The notes beneath the pieces were generated by a model. It had not been told where the DNA came from. It worked only from the letters and a program-made list of their open reading frames with translations, and did no database searches. This document shows, piece by piece, positions 54,423 through 63,252 of a stretch of 64,000 nt of DNA. Source of the DNA: Bacteroidaceae bacterium (lineage in GTDB: Bacteria > Bacteroidota > Bacteroidia > Bacteroidales > Bacteroidaceae); NCBI GenBank assembly GCA_902362375.1, contig CABIVS010000006.1, forward strand, positions 186,001-250,000, in the 5' to 3' direction. A program made the position numbers and the translations under genes. Numbering within the stretch: position 1 is the first letter of the stretch; each line of letters opens with the position of its first letter.

Positions 54423-55958
54423 ATGATTAAGAAATTTAAATTATATATCTTGTTGGCTGCCGTGGCATGTTCCACCATCTCCTGTTTGGATAAGATGCCG
54501 GAGGATTCCATTCCTTTCGATGACGCTATCAAGACGGTGGATGATGTAAATCTGGCAGTGGTAGGTATTTACGATGCTTTTAAGAACAGCGCCCTTTATT
54601 CCGGCAACCTCACTTTGCTGCCCGACTTGCAGGCGGATTTCGTGTACGGAATAAACGGAAATACGAATACTTACGGAGACATCTGGCGCTGGAAAGACAT
54701 TCTGGCTACCAATACAAGCATTGAGGCTGTATATGCCGGATTGTATAGTGTAATCAACCGGTGTAACTTCCTGCTCGACCGCGTGGATGCGGTGAGAAAG
54801 AACACAACCGATGACAATGACCTCGACCAGATCGACCAGTGTTGCGGCGAAGCTTATTTTGCCCGTGCGCTTGCTTATTCGGAGTTGGTGAAATGTTTCT
54901 GCAAGGCTTACGAAAGCGATGCGGAGGCAGCCAATGAACTGGGTGTTATCCTGACCCGGCACTATCAGGGAAATGAGGAAATGAAGCGTGCTTCGCTGAA
55001 GGACTCTTACCAGTTTATCCTCGACGATCTTGACCGTGCAGCTGAACTGTTGGCATTGGATAAAGATTATGATCCAGCTACCGACGGCGCTTTGTTCAAC
55101 AATGCTATTTATTTCAACGAATACACTGTCTACGCTCTGCGTGCGCGTGTCGCTCTTTATATGAAGAACTGGGAAGATGCTATCAAGTATTCCAGCAAAG
55201 TGATAGACAGCGGTTACTACCTTTTGTCCAGTTGTACGCAGAACTATACTTCTACCGCCAGTTATTATAAGTATATGTGGACCAACGACAACGCTACGGA
55301 GATTATCTTCAAAGTCGGTTTTACCATTGACTCTTATGGCGGCAGCCTGGGAACGATTTTCTTTAATTACGATTTCAGTACAGTCCGTCCCGATTACGTG
55401 CCGGCAGAGTGGGTTATCAACTTATACGATAACAACGACTTGCGCGTATCCACTTTCTTCCTGACCTATCAGACTGGTTACAGCCACGGGCTTTCATGGC
55501 CTTTGCTGATAAAGTATTTTGGCAATGAATCGTTTGTAAACGAGAATATTCTTCACGTGTGCATGCCGAAAGTGCTCCGCTTGTCGGAACAGTACCTGAT
55601 TCGTGCCGAAGCATATGTCAGTCAGTCGGCTCCCGATTATGGACGTGCCGGAAAAGATATTACTGCGCTTCGTACGGCTCGCTACGCTACTTACGGAGGT
55701 TCTACCGCCTTGAGCGCATCCAATGCGATGAAGGTGATCAAAGAAGAGCGTGTGAAGGAACTTTATATGGAAGGTTTCCGTCTTCACGACTTGAAACGTT
55801 GGCATGACGGATTTGAACGCAAGCCGCAGGCACAGTCATTGGAGAACGGCAGTAAACTGAAAGTAGAAGCCGATGATCCTTTGTTCGTATGGCCGATACC
55901 GCAGCATGAACTGGATGCTCCCGGCTCACAAGTACAACCGAATGAAAGTAACAAATAA
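54423..55958 (+). CDS. SusD-like outer-membrane nutrient-binding lipoprotein
   Basis: This 511-residue lipoprotein (lipobox TISC, about Cys21) has the SusD fold. The N-terminal part has CLDKMPEDSIPFDDAIKTVD and YSVINRCNFLLDRVDAVRKN; the helix CCGEAYFARALAYSELVKCF and the end VKELYMEGFRLHDLKRWHDG follow. It works with the SusC just upstream. The high GC of its codons matches that SusC. The ligand cannot be told from the fold. Confidence 0.94.
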   Translation: MIKKFKLYILLAAVACSTISCLDKMPEDSIPFDDAIKTVDDVNLAVVGIYDAFKNSALYSGNLTLLPDLQADFVYGINGNTNTYGDIWRWKDILATNTSIEAVYAGLYSVINRCNFLLDRVDAVRKNTTDDNDLDQIDQCCGEAYFARALAYSELVKCFCKAYESDAEAANELGVILTRHYQGNEEMKRASLKDSYQFILDDLDRAAELLALDKDYDPATDGALFNNAIYFNEYTVYALRARVALYMKNWEDAIKYSSKVIDSGYYLLSSCTQNYTSTASYYKYMWTNDNATEIIFKVGFTIDSYGGSLGTIFFNYDFSTVRPDYVPAEWVINLYDNNDLRVSTFFLTYQTGYSHGLSWPLLIKYFGNESFVNENILHVCMPKVLRLSEQYLIRAEAYVSQSAPDYGRAGKDITALRTARYATYGGSTALSASNAMKVIKEERVKELYMEGFRLHDLKRWHDGFERKPQAQSLENGSKLKVEADDPLFVWPIPQHELDAPGSQVQPNESNK

Positions 55959-55976
55959 GATTAAAAGCATACGATA

Positions 55977-56882
55977 ATGAAGAAATTATTAATAGGATGT
56001 ATGGCAGCCGTCGCTGCGCTGACGGTTTTTTCCGGCTGCGAGCAGGACAAGGTGACATACAGCGGAGCTAATTATCTTATGTTTTCTGACACGCTTTATA
56101 CTTATGCCGTGCAAGAAACGAATGAGATATTCAACGTCCCCGTCGCTGCTACTGTGGCAGCCAACTACGACCGCACCTTTGCTGTGGAAGTGATAGACCG
56201 GGAGAGCAATGCCGTAGAAGGCAAGCATTATAAGTTATTGTCGAACACCGTCACCATCAAAGCGGGCGAAAGAGTTGCCAACTTGCAGGTGCAAGGTATG
56301 TATGACAGTATGGAGATTACCGACTCGCTGGGCTTCTTCCTACGGCTCGTCGTGCCCGAAGAAGATCGTTGGGATATATACGGCACAGGGGCGAAAGTGG
56401 TGATGCAGAAGATTCTTCCGTTTGACATTCAGGAGTTTACTGGATGGTGTAAGGTCACTTCCAGTTATCTGTCGTCCGATTATTATCCGAAGAAGACGGA
56501 CATTCGTCTGGTTAAGTCGGATGTAGTGGAAGGCAAGGAGAATACGATTGCCATTCATGGTCTTTACTTTGACGGTTATGATACGGAAATCACTTTCAAC
56601 CGGGAAGATGTATTGGAGTCGTTGGTTGAAATGGAAGAACATATGTGTGCCACTACGGCAGAGGCTTTCAACACCATTCACGGTGACGGAAAGTTGCTGA
56701 TGAGCCAGCCGGCAGCTTATACTTCTTTCTATAGTACGAATGAGACTTTCATCATGCAGTATGTCACATTGAGTGTGAACAACAAAGATGGTTCGCTTTA
56801 TGGCATAGTGGGCACGTTTATCAATATCATCGAATGGATAAGTGATGCGGAAGCGGAAAAATTAAAAGAACAAGGATATTAA
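55977..56882 (+). CDS. DUF4984/DUF4843-like surface lipoprotein
   Basis: This 301-residue lipoprotein (lipobox FSGC, about Cys20) resembles Bacteroidetes proteins that start with a Calx-beta-like or DUF4843-type domain (ANYLMFSDTLYTYAVQETNE, then FNVPVAATVAANYDRTFAVE and VEGKHYKLLSNTVTIKAGER) and end with a smaller beta domain (DUF4984-like). Proteins of this type stand after SusD in loci of unknown ligand and are probably exposed on the cell surface. No catalytic motif is seen. The domain name is from memory and may be the neighbouring DUF. Confidence 0.75.
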   Translation: MKKLLIGCMAAVAALTVFSGCEQDKVTYSGANYLMFSDTLYTYAVQETNEIFNVPVAATVAANYDRTFAVEVIDRESNAVEGKHYKLLSNTVTIKAGERVANLQVQGMYDSMEITDSLGFFLRLVVPEEDRWDIYGTGAKVVMQKILPFDIQEFTGWCKVTSSYLSSDYYPKKTDIRLVKSDVVEGKENTIAIHGLYFDGYDTEITFNREDVLESLVEMEEHMCATTAEAFNTIHGDGKLLMSQPAAYTSFYSTNETFIMQYVTLSVNNKDGSLYGIVGTFINIIEWISDAEAEKLKEQGY

Positions 56883-56945
56883 AAAAATAAGTAATAGAAA
56901 ATAGATATGAAAAAGTTTAGTTTAAAACCACAAGGAGGTTCCTGC

Positions 56946-58487
56946 ATGAAGATGTTCTGCAAGAGTTGGCTCTTCATTGGCTTGCTCGCAACTTTCTGTT
57001 TGGCGGCATGCTCGGACGATGATGATAAGGCGGAGACTCCTGTATTTCCGGCAAAGCAGAATATCGTCTGCAATGCTGGTGAAACAACCGATTTTACTTT
57101 TACGGCGAATACAAACTGGAGCTTGGCTTCTTCTGCCATTTGGTGTAAGTTCAAAAGTGATGCTACGGAAGAATATGTGGTATCCGGAACTGCCGGTACG
57201 CATACAGTAACCGTTATGGCTACGGACGATGACCAGAAGGTTGAAAAGGCGAGCGTAGCTAAATTGGAACTGACAATGGGCGGTGAGACTATCGTGATTG
57301 GTGAAGTCACTCGTTCAGCTGTGGGTATGGAATTGAAGATATTCGACCTTGAGGGAAATGAAATTGATAAAACCACTGGACTTAAGGTAGGATATGACAA
57401 CTTTGCTCAATTCAAAGTAAAAGCTAATTTCCGTTTTGCTGCTACTAATCTGCCGGGCTGGGTAGAACTGCAAGGCGGTTCTCTTGTTGGCGCTGTGGAT
57501 AAAGAAGTGACAGGCGGTTTGAAGATCATACAAGATGAAAATCGTGAGAAGTATCCGGTTGAAGCAAATATTGAGAAAAATGTGATTACGTTTGCCGATG
57601 AAGAAGGAAAAGCATTCTATGAGTTTCCTGTTTATTATGAGGGAATGGATCCTGCTAAATTAGATTTGAAATTTCCGACAGCTTATCCGACAAATTGGAT
57701 TGTATCATTAGATGGGCAGAAATTCACTCAGAAAAGTTCTGGTGGTAGCACAGGAGATGCAACGTTATACAAGAGAATTCCATTTACTATCAAAACACTC
57801 AATGATGACTTTGAGATTGTTTATATGGAAGAATGGGAAGATTGGCAAGGAAAGAAAAATATTTCCTTAATAGATCCTAGTATGTTATGGATGCATTGTG
57901 AAGGTGAAAATGGAAAGATAAACCTCACGGTTGATGAATATAAGCCTAATACTGCTTGGGGAGAACCTGAATCGAGAACTGGCTATGTTCTTGCACTTCC
58001 GCGTCAGAAATATACAGAAATTGAAGCAAATATTGAGGGGGCGATTGTAGAGAATGGTGAAATAAAGTACGAATATGAACAGAAATATCTTTTGATCGCT
58101 TTTACTCAAAAAGATGTGAAAGAGGAGACAGATACTCAAGCATTCAAAGTAACATATTATGACCCTTCAGAGGGAGTCATGCAAGAAGCTACTTGTACTA
58201 AATCGAAGGATAACTATGGGTATGAAACAGATGAGGTTTATGTCATAAAACAACCAAATTCTGGTAACCAAGCTCTTACTATTGATCCATTTATGGAGGG
58301 GAATTTTGAAGAGGACTGGACGGTTCAAGTATTCATGGGTGATAATAATGTTACTAAAGATTATTTTGAACCGATGGATAAGACATTTACAATTAGTAAT
58401 AATAAAGTCTTAACGGAAGATCTCCATATTTGTATCAAACAAAATTATCAGAATGTAAAAGTCCTGATTATAACTCTTAACAATTAA
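56946..58487 (+). CDS. DUF5003/BACON-like surface lipoprotein
   Basis: This protein of 513 residues has a lipoprotein signal (MKMFCKSWLFIGLLATFCLA then AC). A BACON-like domain follows (about residues 30-125: NIVCNAGETTDFTFTANTNW, then KFKSDATEEYVVSG). The remainder is beta-rich and acidic, similar to DUF5003-type proteins. The start at 56946 is chosen because AAGGAGG lies 8 bases upstream; an earlier ATG (56907) would add 13 residues before the signal peptide. Base composition changes within the gene: the first 400 bp are GC-rich like SusC/SusD, the rest is AT-rich, and the next gene is GC-rich again. Confidence 0.78.
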   Translation: MKMFCKSWLFIGLLATFCLAACSDDDDKAETPVFPAKQNIVCNAGETTDFTFTANTNWSLASSAIWCKFKSDATEEYVVSGTAGTHTVTVMATDDDQKVEKASVAKLELTMGGETIVIGEVTRSAVGMELKIFDLEGNEIDKTTGLKVGYDNFAQFKVKANFRFAATNLPGWVELQGGSLVGAVDKEVTGGLKIIQDENREKYPVEANIEKNVITFADEEGKAFYEFPVYYEGMDPAKLDLKFPTAYPTNWIVSLDGQKFTQKSSGGSTGDATLYKRIPFTIKTLNDDFEIVYMEEWEDWQGKKNISLIDPSMLWMHCEGENGKINLTVDEYKPNTAWGEPESRTGYVLALPRQKYTEIEANIEGAIVENGEIKYEYEQKYLLIAFTQKDVKEETDTQAFKVTYYDPSEGVMQEATCTKSKDNYGYETDEVYVIKQPNSGNQALTIDPFMEGNFEEDWTVQVFMGDNNVTKDYFEPMDKTFTISNNKVLTEDLHICIKQNYQNVKVLIITLNN

Positions 58488-58498
58488 TAGTTTAGTAA

Positions 58499-61216
58499 AT
58501 GAATTTACATAAATTATACTCAATATTCTTCCTGCCGCTAATCGTCAGCTTGCTGACAATAGTGACAGTAAGCGGTTGCTCCGACGATGATGAGGAAATA
58601 CTGCAAAGCCAATACGGTTATGTGCAGTTCAAACTCTACAAGGACGCCTCTTTTGGAAAGGAAGGAACCACCCGTGTGGCAGACAAACTGGAAACGTTGT
58701 CTACCGCACAGAAGATAAAGGTGGTGATGGTGCACAATGGTACCACCGTTTCACAAACATTGCCCTTGAACTCATACAATGCAGGCAATGCCGAATACGG
58801 TGTGCGCAGTGATAAATTGAAGTTAGTAGTCGGTACGTATAAGGTGATCGGTTACGTGCTGTATGACAAACTCGATAAGGAAATCATGGCAGGTCCCGGT
58901 GGAAATAACGAAGATTTTGTCGTTATAGCCGGAGGACTTCAAGAGAAAGCATTGACAGTAGATGCCGTATCTCGTGGTATGCTGACTTTCAAGTTGACGA
59001 AACAATGGGCTAACACACGTGCAACAGGGGAATACCTGTTCAGTAGCATTCGCTTTATCGATGTTACCCTGATGAATACCTTTACCCGTGAAACTACAGA
59101 GTTGAAAGGCATGAAGGTTACTTATAAAGAAGGTTCAAAGGAAAATGTGAATCCTGCTAATCCGGAAGATAAGTACATGGATATAGAAGAAGCAACCTGC
59201 GACTCTGCCGTATGGGTTCCTGCCGGTACTTATCAGGTAGTAGCTTATACCACTTACACACAAAAGGGTATCACGAAACCCCAACTGGAAACGCAAGCTG
59301 TAAGAAGCGAGCCTATTGTTGTGAAAGACAACGAACTGACAAGCGAAGCGATCGTACCTATCCAGTTAAAGGAAACCGCAGAATATATCAAGGACTATAA
59401 AGCCTTGAAAGAAATCTGGGAAGCTTTGGACGGAAAGAACTGGAACTATAATGGTGGTACGGTGGATAACACGGTTCACAGTAAAAACTGGAACTTCAAT
59501 AAGGAACTGGATATGTGGGGGAACCAGCCGGGCGTCGAACTGGACGAAAACGGTCGTATAACCGGACTTTCGCTCGCAGGCTTCGGTGCTAAAGGAAGAG
59601 TGCCTGATGCTATCGGACAATTGACGGAGTTGAAAACCCTTGCTTTCGGTACACACAGCGAAATGCTGAGCGGCAGACTATTCGGTGACGAAGAATTGAC
59701 ACCAGACATGGACGATGCGAAGAAAGAGAGGATACGCATGCACTATAAGCGGACTTTCCTTGATTACGACCCGCGCTCTCATATGTCGGAAATGCTGCAA
59801 GAAAGCATCAACCGTGATCCGGATATGAAGCCGATAAAGAAGGATAACCGCATCACGCTGAAAGATACGCAAATCGGTACGCTTACCAACCGTATCACAT
59901 TTATCTCGAAAGCTCTCATGCGGTTGACAAAATTGCAGAACCTTAATATCGCCAATTCACCTATTCTCGCCGATGCTATTGCTACGGAGTGGGAGAATGA
60001 GAACTCGGAATATGCTAAGCAGTATGCTGATGAAGATTTGAGTTGGAGCAATCTGAAAGATTTAACAGATATAGAGCTTTATAACTGTCCTAAGATGGAT
60101 AGGGTTCCGGATTTTATCTATGAATTGCCCGAGATACAGTCTCTGAACCTTGCCTGCAACAAAGGCATTAGTGCCGGTCAACTGAAAGCTGACTGGACAA
60201 AGCTTGCTGAGGAGAAGACTGGTCCTAAAATCCAGATACTTTATCTGGGTTATAACAATCTGGAAGAATTTCCGCCGTCTGAGTCTTTAGGGAAGATGGT
60301 TAAGCTTGGCTTGCTCGATTGCGTGCATAATAATATACATACGGTACATGCTTTTGGTACGAAGGTTAAACTGACCACCCTGATGTTGGGCAATAATCAA
60401 ATTGAAGAAATTCCGGATAACTTCTGTGCTTTTACCGAGCAGGTAGAAGGACTGAACTTCTCTAATAACAAGTTGAAATATATCCCGAATATCTTCAATG
60501 CCAAATCAGTATATGTAATGGCATCAGTGGATTTCTCTTACAATGAGATCGGCTCGGTGGATGGAAAGAATATTAATTGTTCTATGGCGGATTATAAGGG
60601 TATCAATGCCAGCACAGTCAGTCTGTCAAATAATCAAATCAGTAAATTCCCTACAGAACTGTTTGCAACAGGTTCTCCAATTGGAACTATTGATTTGAGC
60701 GGTAACATGATGACCTCTATTCCGGAAAACTCACTGAAACCGAAGAACGGAAACTATAAGAATACGCATCTGCTCACGGTGATAGATTTGCGCTTCAATA
60801 AGTTGACAAGCCTGTCGGATGACTTCCGTGCAACGACTTTGCCTTATTTGACAAATATGGATGTCAGCTACAACTGTTTCTCCAAGTTCCCGACGCAGCC
60901 GCTGAACAGTAGCCAGTTGAAAGCTTTCGGTATCCGCCACCAGCGCGATAAGGATGGTAACCGTACTTTGCGTGAATGGCCTACGGGTATCACTACTTGT
61001 CCGAGTTTGCTGCAATTGCAGATTGGTTCGAATGATATTCGTAAAGTGAACGAAACACTCACTTCACGGCTCTATATATTAGAGATTGCAGACAATCCGA
61101 ATATCTCTTTGGATGTAACCAGTGTATGTCCTTATATCGAGGCAGGCATGTATGTATTGCTTTATGATAAGACACAGGATATTCGTGGTTGTGATGCTTT
61201 GGGTATTGAACGATAA
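58499..61216 (+). CDS. DUF4458 and leucine-rich-repeat surface lipoprotein
   Basis: This 905-residue lipoprotein (lipobox VSGC, about Cys27) begins with a DUF4458-like region (about residues 30-300, GYVQFKLYKDASFGKEG onwards). A segment DYKALKEIWEALDGKNWNYN introduces the repeats. The C-terminal 500 residues are leucine-rich repeats such as PEIQSLNLACNKGISAGQL, KIQILYLGYNNLEEFPP, LTTLMLGNNQIEEIPDNF and LTNMDVSYNCFSKFPTQPL. Leucine-rich repeats usually bind proteins, so this member may recognise a protein target on the surface. It lies between the DUF5003-like and BACON-LRR genes. Confidence 0.87.
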   Translation: MNLHKLYSIFFLPLIVSLLTIVTVSGCSDDDEEILQSQYGYVQFKLYKDASFGKEGTTRVADKLETLSTAQKIKVVMVHNGTTVSQTLPLNSYNAGNAEYGVRSDKLKLVVGTYKVIGYVLYDKLDKEIMAGPGGNNEDFVVIAGGLQEKALTVDAVSRGMLTFKLTKQWANTRATGEYLFSSIRFIDVTLMNTFTRETTELKGMKVTYKEGSKENVNPANPEDKYMDIEEATCDSAVWVPAGTYQVVAYTTYTQKGITKPQLETQAVRSEPIVVKDNELTSEAIVPIQLKETAEYIKDYKALKEIWEALDGKNWNYNGGTVDNTVHSKNWNFNKELDMWGNQPGVELDENGRITGLSLAGFGAKGRVPDAIGQLTELKTLAFGTHSEMLSGRLFGDEELTPDMDDAKKERIRMHYKRTFLDYDPRSHMSEMLQESINRDPDMKPIKKDNRITLKDTQIGTLTNRITFISKALMRLTKLQNLNIANSPILADAIATEWENENSEYAKQYADEDLSWSNLKDLTDIELYNCPKMDRVPDFIYELPEIQSLNLACNKGISAGQLKADWTKLAEEKTGPKIQILYLGYNNLEEFPPSESLGKMVKLGLLDCVHNNIHTVHAFGTKVKLTTLMLGNNQIEEIPDNFCAFTEQVEGLNFSNNKLKYIPNIFNAKSVYVMASVDFSYNEIGSVDGKNINCSMADYKGINASTVSLSNNQISKFPTELFATGSPIGTIDLSGNMMTSIPENSLKPKNGNYKNTHLLTVIDLRFNKLTSLSDDFRATTLPYLTNMDVSYNCFSKFPTQPLNSSQLKAFGIRHQRDKDGNRTLREWPTGITTCPSLLQLQIGSNDIRKVNETLTSRLYILEIADNPNISLDVTSVCPYIEAGMYVLLYDKTQDIRGCDALGIER

Positions 61217-61233
61217 TATAAAAGATTCTATTA

Positions 61234-63219
61234 ATGAAGTATATTAGTAAAATAACATTAGGACTGATTCTTTGCACGGCGTTAGTGACCTCGTGCAAGG
61301 ATGATGACGAACCGGGAATCGAGGGGCTTGCATTGGATAAGACCGAAATTACGATGGGTGCCGAAGGTGGAGTCGAAAAGATTGCCGTATCGTCCAGCGA
61401 TCAATGGGTGACGAGCACCAAGGAACCTTGGTTAGCCATTTCGCCTGCCAACGGTATCGGTTCGGCGGTATGTGAGATAGCTATCGACTCCACACTGCAA
61501 AACCTTGCACGTACAACGGAGATACTTTTCGCCATGAACGGCAGAACACCTCAAAAGGTAACGGTTACACAGTTTGGTTTTAGCAAGCAAATCTTGATAA
61601 AAGAGTCGGAAGTGAAAATAGCTAGTTCGGATCGTTACGACGAACGTGTTTTCAAAAGTACTATCTCTACAAATGTCAAATTCAGAATAGACGGAGTAGA
61701 TTATTCTTTCGCTGAAGAGGCAACTATGTCGGAGGAACAAAAAGCGGATGCAGAGAGTGACCGCGCAGATTGGTTGACATTGCCGAAAGAGAAAGATTTG
61801 AATGTGGAGTTAGACCGTGGAGCGCGTCCGCGTACCATAAAAGTAGATTTCCGTTGGGGAATGAATGTGGTTCCTTATACCCGTGTAGCTAAAATTCGTC
61901 TGATTCCGGAAGATCCCGAGGACCTGAAGGATTTGGTCGATGAAAACGGTAATAAGATAGATGCAGTGGTGCTGACTGTGAGACAGGAAGCTGCTATGAA
62001 GATTGAAGATAACCGTTCGGGCGACTCGCTGGCGGTGATTACTATCAATAATAAACTTCAGTCTATGACGCAGATTGATGCCAGTGAAAATATGATGAAC
62101 TGGGCGAATGTGACGCTTTGGGAAGCTACGGATAAAGAAATACAAAACAACGAACTTCCTGAGGAAGCGGTAGGCCGTGTGCGTTCTGTAAGTTTTGCGA
62201 TGATTAACCTGCAAGATGGTGAAGCCTTGCCCAAGGAGATTCGGCATTTGAAATATATAGAATCATTCGCAGTTCAGAGTAATGAAAACAGTCAGATCCG
62301 TACAATCTCTCTAGGAGAGGAAATCGGTGAGTTACAATATTTGAAACATTTGACTGTATATTCTGTAGGTATCAATGCTTTCCCCGATAATTTTATTAAC
62401 TTAGGGAATAAGCTGGAAACATTGTATTTGGGAAGTAACAATTTCCCGTCATTGTCTGTGATTACCAATGTGGTGAATCAGAAGAATTTCGGCAAGTTGA
62501 AGGCTTTGACATTGACCGGATGCCGTGCTACGGATGTATTGCGTGATTTAAGTCTTATTAGTGGAGGCAAATATAATGGAAGAGACGTCGGCTTGCATGC
62601 AGACGTATCCAAAGAATACACGGAAAAAGAAGCCTTCTTGAAATTGTTGACATGGGATAAGTTGATTTCATTAGAAATGTCGTATAACTTCCTCGAAGGA
62701 GAATTCCCGACGGACGAAGAAGTGAAGAATGCGTTGACAGCAGCGAAGAAACCGCTTACTTATCAGCAAGAAGATTTCTTTACTAAAGATGAACTGGATG
62801 CTACTCCTGCTATCTATGAGTCTAAGTTATCTCAGGATACTTGCCAATGGTTGTTATCCACTGACAATTGGGTTACTTATAAGGATCAGGATGCGTTAAG
62901 AGGACAGGATATTCTGCGTGTATTGCCGTTTGCCCGTACGTTACATCTTAATCTGAACTTCATGACTGGTAAAATACCGAATTGGTTGCTGTTCCATCCG
63001 TACTTTGCATACTGGAATCCGGAAACGATGGTATTTAACCAGCAGGAAGGGGGTAAGAATTCTTCAGGAGATACAGTTGGATTCAGCAATGTGGAACTCG
63101 TGAACTACGATTATTCTTACTACTACGGCAGTGAAGACCCTGGAACAAACCAAAAGGTTGACGGCGTAGCTTATCCGTTGTATTACAAAGTATTTGTATT
63201 ATCGGATACAGTAGAATAA
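61234..63219 (+). CDS. BACON and leucine-rich-repeat surface lipoprotein
   Basis: In this 661-residue lipoprotein (lipobox VTSC, about Cys21), a BACON domain lies at about residues 30-118 (LALDKTEITMGAEGGVEKIA, then DQWVTSTKEPWLAISPANG and FAMNGRTPQKVTVTQFG). A beta-rich middle follows, then leucine-rich-repeat-like segments (LQYLKHLTVYSVGINAFPD, LETLYLGSNNFPSLSV and LKALTLTGCRATDVL). BACON domains were proposed to bind carbohydrates or mucin, but here they sit with LRRs and a peptidase, so a protein or glycoprotein ligand is plausible. Confidence 0.85.
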   Translation: MKYISKITLGLILCTALVTSCKDDDEPGIEGLALDKTEITMGAEGGVEKIAVSSSDQWVTSTKEPWLAISPANGIGSAVCEIAIDSTLQNLARTTEILFAMNGRTPQKVTVTQFGFSKQILIKESEVKIASSDRYDERVFKSTISTNVKFRIDGVDYSFAEEATMSEEQKADAESDRADWLTLPKEKDLNVELDRGARPRTIKVDFRWGMNVVPYTRVAKIRLIPEDPEDLKDLVDENGNKIDAVVLTVRQEAAMKIEDNRSGDSLAVITINNKLQSMTQIDASENMMNWANVTLWEATDKEIQNNELPEEAVGRVRSVSFAMINLQDGEALPKEIRHLKYIESFAVQSNENSQIRTISLGEEIGELQYLKHLTVYSVGINAFPDNFINLGNKLETLYLGSNNFPSLSVITNVVNQKNFGKLKALTLTGCRATDVLRDLSLISGGKYNGRDVGLHADVSKEYTEKEAFLKLLTWDKLISLEMSYNFLEGEFPTDEEVKNALTAAKKPLTYQQEDFFTKDELDATPAIYESKLSQDTCQWLLSTDNWVTYKDQDALRGQDILRVLPFARTLHLNLNFMTGKIPNWLLFHPYFAYWNPETMVFNQQEGGKNSSGDTVGFSNVELVNYDYSYYYGSEDPGTNQKVDGVAYPLYYKVFVLSDTVE

Positions 63220-63252
63220 ATATCATTAACAAGAATAATTTAATAAGGAACA

